Virus record (IMG/VR): IMGVR_UViG_3300027749_000040
Coordinates: 110,471 to 174,470 of that record
Strand: one strand, 5' to 3'
Length of the DNA: 64,000 bases
Source of the DNA: a virus
Numbering within the stretch: the first letter of the stretch is position 1; each line of letters starts with the position of its first letter. The translations under genes were made by a program, and so were the position numbers. A model generated the notes under the pieces. The model saw only the letters and a program-made list of their open reading frames with translations. It was not told where the DNA came from and made no database searches. Shown piece by piece: positions 23,576 through 33,068 of the stretch.

Positions 23576-25831
23576 ATGGCAATCATTCAAATCTCGAAAA
23601 TTCAGCAACGATCAGGTAATCTGGTTGATTTGCCACAACTAGATGAAGCACAATTCGGTTGGGCAAGTGACGCCAAACGACTGTTCATCGGTAAAACCAC
23701 TCCTAATGAAAACATCGAAGTATTAACTTCTTATTCTAACATTAGTTTTAGTCAAATTGATGGATCAGATGGTGGTAATTTTAATATTTCAACTGCTACT
23801 AGCGGTCAAGTTTTGACATATGTTGGTACTACTAACACATGGGAAAATTGGCCCAGCACTGACATTCTGACTGCAAACGCTAACTTCAAACTTGATTTGG
23901 GTGACGTTGGCAACATTAAAATGGATGGCGGCGCAACCGGTTATGTGCTAGAAACTGATGGTGTGGGTAATGTATCTTGGACTAGCAAAGGCACACTACG
24001 GACTAGTATTGTAGCTTTATCAAATGCTACACCGGTGATTATGACAGTAGCGAATACCACACCATATACTAATGGTTTGGCAGTCACTATTAGTGGCGCA
24101 AACGCTACCAATGCAAATACTATTGTTAACGGTCAAACCTTTTATGTAAAGGTTGCAGTTGATTTCCCCACATCAGGTAATGCCGCACTGTATCAGACTC
24201 AAGATTTGGCAAATGCAAATGCAGTAGTAGGTACAACTTTAGGTACATATACTGCCAATTCAGGTATCGCTACCGCACTTATTAGCGGTGGGGGTGTATC
24301 TAATGCAGGTGGTTCTGTAAATACAATTCAATTTAATAATTCAGGTGTACTAGACGGTTCTGCTAATTTTACAATCACCGGTGGTAGTCTAGTTACATTA
24401 AATGGCAATTTTAGCGCAAGCAATATAGCAGGTGGAAATTTAGTAACTGCTAGTTTTGTAGCAGGTACCTTAATAACTTCCGCACAACCAAACATCACTT
24501 CAACTGGTACCTTAGCAGGTATTGTTGTTGCGGGTAACATTACTCCAAATGCAAACATTACATATAGTTTAGGAAATAACACAAACAGATTCCGTGATTT
24601 GTATCTAGCTAACAGTACAATATATATTGGTGCACAAACAATCAGTGCTAACACCTCATCAGTTATTATCTCGGGAAATCTTGTTGCTAATATAGTAGGT
24701 AATGTTTCTGGAAATACAACGACAGCAGGCACTGTAACAACGAATGCACAACCAAACATTACGAGTGTTGGTACATTAACATCTGTCTCAGTTTCTGGAA
24801 ATGCAAATATTGGAAATATTGGCACAGGTGGTTTAATTACTGCCACCGGCAATATTTCTGGTGCAAACATTAATGGTACTTTCTATGGTGCTGGTACAGG
24901 ATTGACAAGTATACCCGGCGCCAATGTGTCAGGTACTGTAGCAAATGCAACATATGCAATAACCGCCGGGACAGCATACAGTGTGGCTGCCGGCAATATA
25001 TCCGGAACAGTTAATTTAGCGAATTATGCGACAACAGCAAATGCTGTAGCAGGCGCTAATGTGTCAGGTACTGTAGCAAATGCAACTTACGCAACAAGTG
25101 CAGGAAGTGCAACAACAGCGGGTACTGTAACAACTAACAATCAACCAAATATTACTTCAGTTGGTACACTAACTTCTGTTTCAGTATCCGGTAATTCTAC
25201 TGCGGGTAATTTAATAACAGGTGGTGTTGTTAGTGCTACTGGCAATGCTAGCGTACTTGGCATTAAGACTGACAACTATTATTATGCTAATGGTGTAGCA
25301 ATCAGTTTTGACGGAGCATATAGCAATTCAAATGTTGCGGCATACTTGCCTACGTTTACTGGTACTGTGGGTGCAACCACATTAACAACTGGTGCTAATA
25401 CAACATTGGGGAACATTACTGGTAACTGGCAACTTACTGCGGGTTCACGATTGAATTCAACATATGCTGACTTGGCAGAATATTATGAGGCTGATGCTGA
25501 ATACAAACCGGGTACTGTGTTGGAGTTTGGTGGAGAAAAGGAAGTCACCATCGCTAAAGACGGTACTAATAAAGTAGCAGGCGTAGTATCAACTAACCCA
25601 GCATATGCTATGAATGCAAACTGTCAAGGTATTGCTGTAGCTATTGCACTACAAGGTCGTGTACCAACCAAAGTGTGTGGTACAATAAGTAAAGGTGACA
25701 TGTTAGTGTCAGGTGGTGATGGCTATGCTAGATCAAGTTCAGCACCATATATGGGAACAGTCATCGGTAAATCATTAGAAAACTTTGATGGTATAGAAGG
25801 TATCATTGAAGTAGCAGTCGGTAGATTATAA
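23576..25831 (+). CDS. Tail fibre protein with C-terminal ADLAEYYE domain
   Basis: 751 aa. The N-terminal ~45 residues (IQISKIQQRSGNLVDLPQL, AQFGWASDAKRLFIGK) resemble the fibre-attachment module of phage tropism-determinant proteins. The body is Gly/Asn/Thr/Ala-rich with repeating NAQPNITSVGTLTSVSVSG units forming a beta-helical shaft. The last ~120 residues begin at TYADLAEYYE and form a distinct domain similar in its first motif to G2-type autoproteolytic chaperone domains of phage appendages. Probably a receptor-binding or baseplate fibre. Confidence 0.8.
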   Translation: MAIIQISKIQQRSGNLVDLPQLDEAQFGWASDAKRLFIGKTTPNENIEVLTSYSNISFSQIDGSDGGNFNISTATSGQVLTYVGTTNTWENWPSTDILTANANFKLDLGDVGNIKMDGGATGYVLETDGVGNVSWTSKGTLRTSIVALSNATPVIMTVANTTPYTNGLAVTISGANATNANTIVNGQTFYVKVAVDFPTSGNAALYQTQDLANANAVVGTTLGTYTANSGIATALISGGGVSNAGGSVNTIQFNNSGVLDGSANFTITGGSLVTLNGNFSASNIAGGNLVTASFVAGTLITSAQPNITSTGTLAGIVVAGNITPNANITYSLGNNTNRFRDLYLANSTIYIGAQTISANTSSVIISGNLVANIVGNVSGNTTTAGTVTTNAQPNITSVGTLTSVSVSGNANIGNIGTGGLITATGNISGANINGTFYGAGTGLTSIPGANVSGTVANATYAITAGTAYSVAAGNISGTVNLANYATTANAVAGANVSGTVANATYATSAGSATTAGTVTTNNQPNITSVGTLTSVSVSGNSTAGNLITGGVVSATGNASVLGIKTDNYYYANGVAISFDGAYSNSNVAAYLPTFTGTVGATTLTTGANTTLGNITGNWQLTAGSRLNSTYADLAEYYEADAEYKPGTVLEFGGEKEVTIAKDGTNKVAGVVSTNPAYAMNANCQGIAVAIALQGRVPTKVCGTISKGDMLVSGGDGYARSSSAPYMGTVIGKSLENFDGIEGIIEVAVGRL

Positions 25832-25832
25832 G

Positions 25833-25840
25833 AATAAATA
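25833..25840 (+). promoter_or_regulatory. Late-type promoter (gene 25860)
   Basis: AATAAATA followed by TAATATAGGAATA, which contains the ribosome binding site for ATG 25860. Confidence 0.55.
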
Positions 25841-25859
25841 TAATATAGGAATATTTAAA

Positions 25860-26414
25860 ATGGCATCATATGTATATACACCAAGTTCAGCAGTAACAAC
25901 ATCAGCAATCATTGCTACCGATAAAGTACAAATTGCTACAACTGATACTGCAATTCAATACACAACTAGTTTCCCCAATGTAGCATTGACTGGAACAATT
26001 ACCTGTGCCACTAATACTACAACTGTTACGGGATCAGGTACATTATTCTTATCAGAACTTAACGTTGGTGCATGGATTGGAAACACAGCAGGTAGTACTG
26101 CGGGTATTGTAAAAGGAATTGCTAATAATACAAGCCTAACATTAACTGCTAATTCAGTTGTGGCAATTAGTAATGCAACAGCAAGATATAGTCCATACGG
26201 TGTACCATATACAATAGCAGATGCTAACAGTACCATTATTCCTAAAAATACTATTAGAAATAGTATTATTGTAGGTCAAGGAAATATCGTATCATTTCTT
26301 AAAAACGGCGCAGGCGTTGATCAGATAAGTATTACTGAACTAGGTGCACCTCACGCCAATACTGGTACTACTGGTGTCTTTGCTACACCAAATTTTGGCG
26401 GTCCTACAACTTAA
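25860..26414 (+). CDS. Putative virion structural protein
   Basis: 184 aa, low charge, Thr/Ala/Asn-rich. Contains a VTGSGTLFLSELNVGAWIG beta segment and a C-terminal IIPKNTIRNSIIVGQGNIVSF. It follows the fibre with its own late promoter and AGGAA site. The middle resembles a short 'GTLF..ELxVGxxIG' beta-module used in tail proteins. Fibre cap or minor tail role likely. Confidence 0.6.
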   Translation: MASYVYTPSSAVTTSAIIATDKVQIATTDTAIQYTTSFPNVALTGTITCATNTTTVTGSGTLFLSELNVGAWIGNTAGSTAGIVKGIANNTSLTLTANSVVAISNATARYSPYGVPYTIADANSTIIPKNTIRNSIIVGQGNIVSFLKNGAGVDQISITELGAPHANTGTTGVFATPNFGGPTT

Positions 26415-26428
26415 TTTTACTCTTTTTT

Positions 26429-26436
26429 GATAAATA
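26429..26436 (+). promoter_or_regulatory. Late-type promoter (gene 26521)
   Basis: GATAAATA followed by a leader of about 80 bases containing hairpin CTCTCA-TTC-TGAGAG (26447-26461) and AAAGGA before ATG 26521. Confidence 0.65.
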
Positions 26437-26520
26437 TAACATACACTCTCATTCTGAGAGTTTATGCAGTAACCCACTGCGTAGTGACTAGAACTCACTA
26501 ATTATTCAAAGGAAAAACAA

Positions 26521-27891
26521 ATGGGACGTCCTCTAAAAATCGCAAAGGCTCAAGCAGTCTTAACAATCACAGCTACAACAGCGGCAACAGGTGCCGTTAC
26601 AGTATCTCAAAGTCTTACAACAGCTGGTATTATCGCAGGTATGCCATTCGTAATAGCATCCAATGTTGGTAATTTAGTTACTGCAACAACATACTACGTT
26701 TTAGTAGTTATTGACGCAAATAACTTTACAGTTTCCGCTACTGACCTAAGTGCAAATACAACACGCACAGCAGTTACATTGTCTGACACAACTGGTCAAT
26801 CAGTATCAGCTTCAGTTGGTGTGGTTGATGCATACTTCAACAACCCAGACGGTGGTGCAGGTTTCCCGTCAACTAATGCTAACACATATGGTGTAGTTGG
26901 TGGTAATACATCAATCGTTGGTTCACAGGTTCTACCACGTGTCGCTATCGGTATCTCTGGTACAGGTAACATTTACTCAAGCGATGCTAGTGCATTAGTA
27001 TATGGTGCTGGCACAGACTTTGCAAACACACTTTCATCTGGTTCTGCAATTCAAGCTGTTGACGCATATGGTACAACTACTAACTTAGGATTTGCTACAG
27101 CTACATTTGGTTATGTAGCAGTTGCAGTTGCTAATACAGTTGTTTCTGGAAACGTCATTGGTACAACGGGTAATGCATTGACATTGGCAGTTAATCAGCC
27201 AGTATCGTTCAGTGCTAACTTAGGTACATTAGTTACAGGTACAACATACTTTGTTAATTCAACTCCTAACGCAGCCGCATTCACTGTTTCTGCCTCATTA
27301 GGCGGTGCGCCAAAAGTTATGAGTGCCGCAACCGGCACACCAAATGCATTGCAAGATAGCATTACATTGGGAGCAAACGCATCAGCAACTATCACCGGTG
27401 TAGGTCAGAATTATGTTTATGCAAATGACGAAGCAGGTTTCATCTTGCGTCAAAAAGGTAAAACAAAGTATCTAGTACAAGGTGGTACAACTGGTTTAAT
27501 TGCACAATGTTTTACTGCAAATGTAGCTAATACAGCATTAACACCAAATACAATGAACATCTTGTCTACCGATGCAGCCTCTGGTACAGCATTTGTTTCA
27601 AGTATTAATGATTACAACAGTGAAATCTTCCCAACGCAAGTTGCAGCCGGCTCATTGTCAGTAGGTACATTGTATACAATTTACTCTAGTGGTACAACAG
27701 ATTGGTCAGTATGCGGTGCGGCATCTAATATGACAGGTGTTACATTCCTTGCTACAGCCGCAGGTACTGGTACAGGTACTGCTGTTGTTAATAGTGTTAA
27801 CCCTGATGTTATCGCTACATTCAATACTGCATATGCCGCTAATACATACGCAGGTCAACCTAACCCAATCGTAACTATTGCGAGTGCATGA
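26521..27891 (+). CDS. Structural protein with TYYV beta modules
   Basis: 456 aa beginning MGRPLKIAK, a start shared by structural proteins of aquatic T4-like phages. Repeated beta modules of the type 'GNLVTATTYYVLVV...NFTVSA' occur near residues 55-80 and 235-260. DNA is biased to favoured codons, suggesting strong expression. It has a long hairpin-bearing leader and good AAAGGA. Virion location inferred. Confidence 0.65.
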   Translation: MGRPLKIAKAQAVLTITATTAATGAVTVSQSLTTAGIIAGMPFVIASNVGNLVTATTYYVLVVIDANNFTVSATDLSANTTRTAVTLSDTTGQSVSASVGVVDAYFNNPDGGAGFPSTNANTYGVVGGNTSIVGSQVLPRVAIGISGTGNIYSSDASALVYGAGTDFANTLSSGSAIQAVDAYGTTTNLGFATATFGYVAVAVANTVVSGNVIGTTGNALTLAVNQPVSFSANLGTLVTGTTYFVNSTPNAAAFTVSASLGGAPKVMSAATGTPNALQDSITLGANASATITGVGQNYVYANDEAGFILRQKGKTKYLVQGGTTGLIAQCFTANVANTALTPNTMNILSTDAASGTAFVSSINDYNSEIFPTQVAAGSLSVGTLYTIYSSGTTDWSVCGAASNMTGVTFLATAAGTGTGTAVVNSVNPDVIATFNTAYAANTYAGQPNPIVTIASA

Positions 27892-27893
27892 TC

Positions 27894-28205
27894 ATGACAA
27901 CAGGTAGAACTATTAAAATGCCAAAAACTGAAACCGATATAGCAGTTCTTCAAGTAGAAGTTCAAAACATAACCGATGATATTCGTGAGATAAAAACAGA
28001 TATCAAAGATATACACGTTGAAATGGTTAAAAACAACGATGATACTAGGGGGATGTTAAAGAGCATGAAAGACGCTAGTTCGACCGCACATCAGGCTATG
28101 TCTGACAAAATCACCGCATTAGAAAAATGGAGATGGATGATGATGGGCGCCGGAGTTGTAATAGGATCACTTGGGTTTGATACAATAGCAAAATTGCTAA
28201 AATAA
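27894..28205 (+). CDS. Coiled-coil plus membrane-anchor protein, XhlA/holin-like
   Basis: 103 aa from ATG 27894 (27888 is an alternative that overlaps the previous stop). A long amphipathic helix (DIAVLQVEVQNITDDIREIK and on) is followed by EKWRW and a single hydrophobic C-terminal segment (MMMGAGVVIGSLGFDTIA). This layout fits the hemolysin XhlA family, which assists phage holins. It is 21 kb away from the endolysin gene. Function in lysis is likely but not proven. Confidence 0.6.
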   Translation: MTTGRTIKMPKTETDIAVLQVEVQNITDDIREIKTDIKDIHVEMVKNNDDTRGMLKSMKDASSTAHQAMSDKITALEKWRWMMMGAGVVIGSLGFDTIAKLLK

Positions 28206-28231
28206 AAAAAGAGACTTAGGTCTCTTTTTTT
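28204..28231. terminator. Bidirectional terminator between convergent genes
   Basis: AAAAAAAGAGAC (28204-28215), loop TTAG, GTCTCTTTTTTT (28220-28231). The A and T runs allow it to serve both strands; the loop contains the NUDIX gene stop. Confidence 0.9.
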
Positions 28232-28632
28232 GTAAGTGCGTGTAGTTTCTTCTGAACAACGTCAAAGTTAACCGTGTTAAACAATCCCGGATGTAATGGT
28301 TTAGGATATTGCTTATTACCCACCCAAGCATAACCACAATGCTCGTCATTTAATATAGGGGTAAACTCATTCGTTACTTTACAAAAGAATGTATGATATG
28401 TAAAAGTTTTATTTACGAATTTTTGAATAGGTATTAATTTTGCATTATTTGGAAAGTAGTTTATTTCTTCTATACACTCACGCTGTAACCCTTCAAGTAG
28501 TGTTTCATCAACTTCTATCTTGCCACCGGGTATACCCCAGTTATCAGGGTTTTTACTATCATTTCTTAACAGATATAAGAAACGATCAGTAATTGTAGAA
28601 TAGAAAAAAACACCTGCAGAAATATTGCTCAT
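28216..28632 (-). CDS. NUDIX hydrolase
   Basis: 138 aa from ATG 28632 (MSNISAGVFFYS). The NUDIX box GGKIEVDETLLEGLQRECIE continues with EI and fits GX5EX7REUXEE. These enzymes hydrolyse nucleoside diphosphate-X compounds such as oxidised dNTPs, dinucleotide polyphosphates or mRNA caps. The upstream in-frame Met at 28647 lies in the presumed late promoter (GATAAATC, 5 bases before the ATG). Last gene of the minus-strand gp14-gp15 cluster. Confidence 0.85.
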   Translation of the reverse strand: MSNISAGVFFYSTITDRFLYLLRNDSKNPDNWGIPGGKIEVDETLLEGLQRECIEEINYFPNNAKLIPIQKFVNKTFTYHTFFCKVTNEFTPILNDEHCGYAWVGNKQYPKPLHPGLFNTVNFDVVQKKLHALTKKET

Positions 28633-28637
28633 ACTAT

Positions 28638-28645
28638 GATTTATC
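28638..28645 (-). promoter_or_regulatory. Possible late-type promoter, variant (NUDIX)
   Basis: Minus-strand GATAAATC followed by ATAGT and ATG 28632: the 5-base spacing of other leaderless late starts, with the last motif base changed. Confidence 0.45.
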
Positions 28646-28651
28646 ATAGTG

Positions 28652-30025
28652 TTAGATCACGATAGAATAATCACCTTGATCATACCAACCTTCATATGAT
28701 TTCATCCAAACACCGTCGGGGGTATAACGATATTGAATTGCAGTTGTTAGATTAGTTACATATTCAACTGTAGTGGATAATCGGCTATCAAAACTAACAT
28801 ACCATGAAGCAGAAGCACTATCATATTCTACAATATCATTTGCATGGGCAATTAACTCACCCCAGGCAATAGTAGGACTTCCTTCACTACCAACAGACTC
28901 AACCAACAGATATCTGACACCATTAATGGGCCCCGGTAACCCTGCGTTAGGTCCTGATATTAAAGGATTTACTACACTGTTGACAGGGCTTAATGTATTT
29001 TGCGGTAATGTATCAGTGTCAATATTATATATTAATAGTCTATCATCTGTTGGATCCGGAACAATTGTACCAACAATGTCGGTTGTCATATATGGATTTT
29101 GTAACCATATCTGGCTGATACCCGGTCTTATAGTCCCGTACACATTTAATAAACTTGTCCAATACAAACTAGTATCAGGTGGTGCAGGATAATTCAAATC
29201 TATATTACTTACAAAATTATTATTATCAGCCGGTAATAGTTGCAGTCTGTTACCCATCAACAATACTTTATAACCATATGGTGTAATCTTTTGACGAGTA
29301 CCTAATAATAAGTCATCGTCTTGTATATCTTGTAATGCTTTACCTTTGAAAATACTTGCAATAACTTTTTCAATAACACCAAGCTTTTTAAGTTTTGCCG
29401 CATTGCTTAACCAGATAGGCATGTAAAACTTCCATGACATAACATCAATGGGGTTTGCAGTACCTTGGGGTATTGTTCTACTACTAAAGGTTAAACCATC
29501 TTGATACACAACACTTAAACTAGTCCAATCAATAAAGTTGTCTGTTGATTGAATTTCCATAGATGGATTAAACAGTGTACCCAATTGTTCTATTAATTCT
29601 AATTTTTGCTGATAGTTAGTAGTCCAAAAATCTACAGTGACACGCAATGTATATGGAACAGGCATTAGTCTTTCAACTGTAAATGCTTGCCCCTGAACAC
29701 TTTCATATTGACCTGTTTCAGTATTAAATGTTCGTTGTCTAACATTAATTCTATCTACATAAGTAGGATCTTGTGTACGTCTTTGATCGTACTCTAGTCC
29801 ACTGATGTAATAAGTAATCAAAGGCGCACTTGGTAAATTGCTTGCACTATTGTTAGCAATTATTGTACTTGCTTGTCTACTACTGTCTCCGTACATTATA
29901 GGCACACGCACACGAATCTCATTTCCTGCAGGGTCTTTACCTTTGGTTACCTCCCAATAACTAAAGATTTTTGCAAATTGAATTAAAAATCTGCGTATCT
30001 GATTATCATAGAAAAAAGCGGCCAT
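28652..30025 (-). CDS. 15: Tail sheath stabiliser/completion protein (gp15-like)
   Basis: 457 aa; T4 gp15 is 272 aa. The N-terminus FFYDNQIRRFLIQFAKIFS and VRVPIMYGD matches the gp15 start (YFYN..FRR, RVPI.Y). MPVPYTLRVTVDFWTTNYQQ followed by EQLGTLFNPSMEI corresponds to the conserved gp15 core. The C-terminal ~200 residues are extra. gp15 caps the tail after sheath assembly and joins it to the neck. It lies 10 bases downstream of the gp14-like gene. Confidence 0.8.
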   Translation of the reverse strand: MAAFFYDNQIRRFLIQFAKIFSYWEVTKGKDPAGNEIRVRVPIMYGDSSRQASTIIANNSASNLPSAPLITYYISGLEYDQRRTQDPTYVDRINVRQRTFNTETGQYESVQGQAFTVERLMPVPYTLRVTVDFWTTNYQQKLELIEQLGTLFNPSMEIQSTDNFIDWTSLSVVYQDGLTFSSRTIPQGTANPIDVMSWKFYMPIWLSNAAKLKKLGVIEKVIASIFKGKALQDIQDDDLLLGTRQKITPYGYKVLLMGNRLQLLPADNNNFVSNIDLNYPAPPDTSLYWTSLLNVYGTIRPGISQIWLQNPYMTTDIVGTIVPDPTDDRLLIYNIDTDTLPQNTLSPVNSVVNPLISGPNAGLPGPINGVRYLLVESVGSEGSPTIAWGELIAHANDIVEYDSASASWYVSFDSRLSTTVEYVTNLTTAIQYRYTPDGVWMKSYEGWYDQGDYSIVI

Positions 30026-30035
30026 ATATTATTCT

Positions 30036-31805
30036 TTAGGGTTTGGGTGGTAGTGGGTCGGGTGCAATTGTCAATATAGTAGACAATGCTTGTTTCTGCG
30101 GAATTATTGTTCCCGACGTTGTTACAGTAACATTGCTGTTATTTATGAAGCTTGCTGTTTGTGTCTTATCGTCATCAATCAATCCAGTATCCGTACGAAC
30201 ATTCTCACTAATTCTAACCCATAGTTGACCATCCCATCGATATAGTAACTGCGGTAAGTAATCAATTCGTAAAAAGTAATCTCCTACTTGTGGATTTTGC
30301 GGGAAACTAATGCCTGCACCAGTTGGGAAGCCATTTGGAGCCTGTCCATCTCCTGCCATATAACCTGTTGTATAACCAAAACTTCTTGGACTGCCACGTG
30401 CAATGAATTGGAATCGAGGATCACAGTCAGCACGATAGTCCATTGTGTTAGGACCGTACGGTTCTGTACCTGTAAAGCCTGGCGCAACAGGATTTTGGTC
30501 AGCAGTAGCATATGTATTATCTGCGGTACCATATGGTCCAGTGATAGTCATCATACTATCAATAGTCAACATCATTTCTGCTTCAACCGAACCTGACCCA
30601 CTGTCTGTCATCGGCGCCGCAAAACGAATAGCAGACAACAACATTACTTGATTAGTAGGAGTAGGAGTAGGAGTAGGAGTATTTACCACATTACTTGGTA
30701 TGGGTGCAGATGGTATTCCGGGGAATGCTACATCTAATATATTAGATTTAATAAATGCTATTGTGGCTGCCGGTATGCGTAGATATGGGCTGTCATTCAC
30801 ATATGCAGTGCTTGTATAAATTTCTACTACAGGATTAGGAGCTCCGGAACCTGATGCACTAGTAACCACATTGACAGGTGGCGCAGGCTGATTATACTTT
30901 CCTGAAGGAACACCGTTTTCACTAAGTGCGCCGTATGTAGGTACAATATATAGATTGCTATTGTCATAACCAGATTTAGGTAATAAGCGTTTGGCTTCTT
31001 CAAGTGCGGCATTATTAATTGCAATATTCTGATTATATGTAGATAGAATATCTTTAAGATTCTGTTCCTCTGTTAATCGCCAATAATCACTATTGGGCGG
31101 ATTAGTACCCGCCGGCACATCAGCTATAGAAATATAATTTTTATCGCCATAACTGATAATATATCCTTCTGGATATGGTTTAGTTTTATCCCATAATCCA
31201 AGATAATTGTCTTGATTAATGGGCTCTTGTAATATCTGACTAAATTCCTCACTATCAACTAATGGTTCACATTTAATGCGCCATAGATGCGGGAACCAAG
31301 TCTGGCTAAATCCTTCACTCGCATAATTGCTATCAGTAATTTGCATGAATCGTTTTAATGCAACTGGGATAGTTTCTTTTAATGGATTGTAATCTAATAA
31401 ATGAGGCAATTCTAATACATCACCTACCATTAGTTTCCGACCGACAATATCAATCATATCGTTATAATGGACGGTTATGAATAATATATCATTGTTTAAG
31501 AATAAACCAAATTGACTTAAATCAAAATCTAAATTCTGTACATTATAGTGACCACGCAAACGATAAATGTTTGGGTCATATGTTCTATCTCTATTCTCTA
31601 AAAACAATAAATCCTGAATATTAGTAGGATTTAATGTTTCATATTGCGGTTGGGTATAATCAATACTAACACCCTGATCTGTAGGACCTAAATATTTATG
31701 AATATATAAGTCCGTGCCGCCAACCCGTAATTCTTCGGATATTGTTCTATCAAAGAAACGATAATCATTTTGTTTATTTGGACGGTATAGGGATAACTTT
31801 GGCAT
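30036..31805 (-). CDS. 14: Neck protein (gp14-like), enlarged
   Basis: 589 aa; T4 gp14 is 256 aa. The N-terminal ~190 residues (TISEELRVGGTDLYIHKYLG, LFLNNDILFITVHY, MVGDVLELPH) follow the gp14 pattern. The remaining 400 residues carry inserted modules: NYISIADVPAGTNPPNSDYW, a (PT)n linker, and GDYFLRIDYLPQLLYRWDG near the end. gp14 with gp13 forms the neck that joins head to tail. It starts 5 bases after a late promoter. Confidence 0.7.
   Translation of the reverse strand: MPKLSLYRPNKQNDYRFFDRTISEELRVGGTDLYIHKYLGPTDQGVSIDYTQPQYETLNPTNIQDLLFLENRDRTYDPNIYRLRGHYNVQNLDFDLSQFGLFLNNDILFITVHYNDMIDIVGRKLMVGDVLELPHLLDYNPLKETIPVALKRFMQITDSNYASEGFSQTWFPHLWRIKCEPLVDSEEFSQILQEPINQDNYLGLWDKTKPYPEGYIISYGDKNYISIADVPAGTNPPNSDYWRLTEEQNLKDILSTYNQNIAINNAALEEAKRLLPKSGYDNSNLYIVPTYGALSENGVPSGKYNQPAPPVNVVTSASGSGAPNPVVEIYTSTAYVNDSPYLRIPAATIAFIKSNILDVAFPGIPSAPIPSNVVNTPTPTPTPTNQVMLLSAIRFAAPMTDSGSGSVEAEMMLTIDSMMTITGPYGTADNTYATADQNPVAPGFTGTEPYGPNTMDYRADCDPRFQFIARGSPRSFGYTTGYMAGDGQAPNGFPTGAGISFPQNPQVGDYFLRIDYLPQLLYRWDGQLWVRISENVRTDTGLIDDDKTQTASFINNSNVTVTTSGTIIPQKQALSTILTIAPDPLPPKP
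30655..30678 (-). repeat. Hexanucleotide repeat encoding a PT linker
   Basis: Four tandem GTAGGA units on the plus strand give a Pro-Thr repeat (TPTPTPTPTN) in the gp14-like protein. Unit changes keep the frame, so linker length can vary. Confidence 0.75.
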
Positions 31806-31810
31806 AATAG

Positions 31811-31818
31811 TATTTATC
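31811..31818 (-). promoter_or_regulatory. Late-type promoter with leaderless geometry (gp14 operon)
   Basis: Minus-strand GATAAATA, 5 bases (CTATT), ATG 31805. The divergent host-type promoter P4 is 30 bases away. Confidence 0.75.
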
Positions 31819-31845
31819 GCAATGTCCTACGCATGAATCCTAAGG

Positions 31846-31874
31846 TTGACAATAAATATGGCTTGTGTTATAAT
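31846..31874 (+). promoter_or_regulatory. Host sigma-70-type promoter P4
   Basis: TTGACA (31846-31851), 17 bases, TATAAT (31869-31874), extended -10 TGT; same TTGACAATAAAT block as P2 and P3. Drives the 31902 operon. Confidence 0.9.
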
Positions 31875-31901
31875 AATTAAATCATAGTAAAGGAGTGCCT
31901 A

Positions 31902-33068
31902 ATGGCAACACGTAAGCGTAATTCAGAGGACCACAGTCTAGTTAAAGCATTAAATCCACGGGATGTAGATGTTCAATATTATGGAGATGAACCTCTATTT
32001 GTACTACAACCTGATGAGGATAAGCGTAGGGTAGCATTGATGCGTAGTTTTACTTGGTATAATCGTTTCTACGGTAAAAAAGATGCTAAAGAATTATTGA
32101 GCCAATATTTGGAATTTAATAATAGAACCGCTGATTCTAAGATTATGCGTAGGGTTCACGAAAATGAATTCTTAATGACATTGTGCTGGTTAGCCCGTAT
32201 GCAATTGCGCGGATTGTCATTAACCGAGCATGAAGAATTAACTCTCGAAAATGAAATCAATAGATTATTGAAATTAGTACATAAACCTGAGGAAGAAAAA
32301 GCCGTAGTTGAGGCCCCTGCACGACCCAACATTCAGGACATTCTAAAAGAAAAGGCACGTGATGCCGCAGGTGAACTTGAAGGTTTATTTGACGAATTCA
32401 TTACATCGGGCGCGCCCACAAAACATACATTACGTCCAATGGATGAGGTTGCCAAAAAGAATGTCATGCCACAACATATCAGTTTGTTAACTGAAGTGTG
32501 GAAAAAGAAACAAAATGAGTTTGAAGAATTACTCAAGGGTGAAGATAAACAATTAGTTGAGGGCTATACATATCTCAACAAAACACAAATTAAAAATGTA
32601 ATCAAATTTATTGAACAAGTACTCAATGATTTGAACAGTTACATTAGTGTTAAGAAAGCCGCTAAAGCTCCTAGGGCTCGTAAAGCTGTACCGGTAGAAA
32701 AAATTGTAGCTAAATTAAAGTATCTTAAGACATTCAAAGACACAGCCGCAAAACTTGATTTGATTAGTATCAGTCCTGTCAAGTTACAAGGTGCAAGTGA
32801 AGCTTGGATTTATGATAGTGCAAAGCGCAAGGTGCATCACTATATTGCCGATGAGTATTCAAAAGCATTTACCGTGAAGGGTAACACGTTGCTAGGGTTT
32901 GACTCTACAAAGAGTGAGGTTAAAACATTACGTAAACCCGCAGAACAACTTAAAGAACTTATGGGAAGCAAGCCGGCGGCACGTAAATTCTTCAATGATA
33001 TTAAAGCAGTAGCTACTACACCTAACGGTCGCTTTAATGAGAGTATGATTATTTTGAAAGCATTTTAA
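31902..33068 (+). CDS. Conserved phage hypothetical protein, early
   Basis: 388 aa; AAAGGAG before ATG 31902. The N-terminal 120 residues (GDEPLFVLQPDEDKRRVALM, FTWYNRFYGKKDAKELL) look like a helical domain; the middle is Glu/Lys-rich; a basic (KKAAKAPRARKAVP) segment precedes a C-terminal globular part. A family widespread in aquatic T4-like phages, role unknown. The strong host promoter implies early expression; a nucleic-acid or host-takeover role is guesswork. Confidence 0.75.
   Translation: MATRKRNSEDHSLVKALNPRDVDVQYYGDEPLFVLQPDEDKRRVALMRSFTWYNRFYGKKDAKELLSQYLEFNNRTADSKIMRRVHENEFLMTLCWLARMQLRGLSLTEHEELTLENEINRLLKLVHKPEEEKAVVEAPARPNIQDILKEKARDAAGELEGLFDEFITSGAPTKHTLRPMDEVAKKNVMPQHISLLTEVWKKKQNEFEELLKGEDKQLVEGYTYLNKTQIKNVIKFIEQVLNDLNSYISVKKAAKAPRARKAVPVEKIVAKLKYLKTFKDTAAKLDLISISPVKLQGASEAWIYDSAKRKVHHYIADEYSKAFTVKGNTLLGFDSTKSEVKTLRKPAEQLKELMGSKPAARKFFNDIKAVATTPNGRFNESMIILKAF

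Noticed and set aside
23576-25831. Diversity-generating retroelement acting on the fibre
   Set aside because: No reverse transcriptase gene or template/variable repeat pair was seen in the window.
26447-26461. Hairpin CTCTCA-TTC-TGAGAG as terminator
   Set aside because: No T run follows and it lies in the leader downstream of a late promoter.
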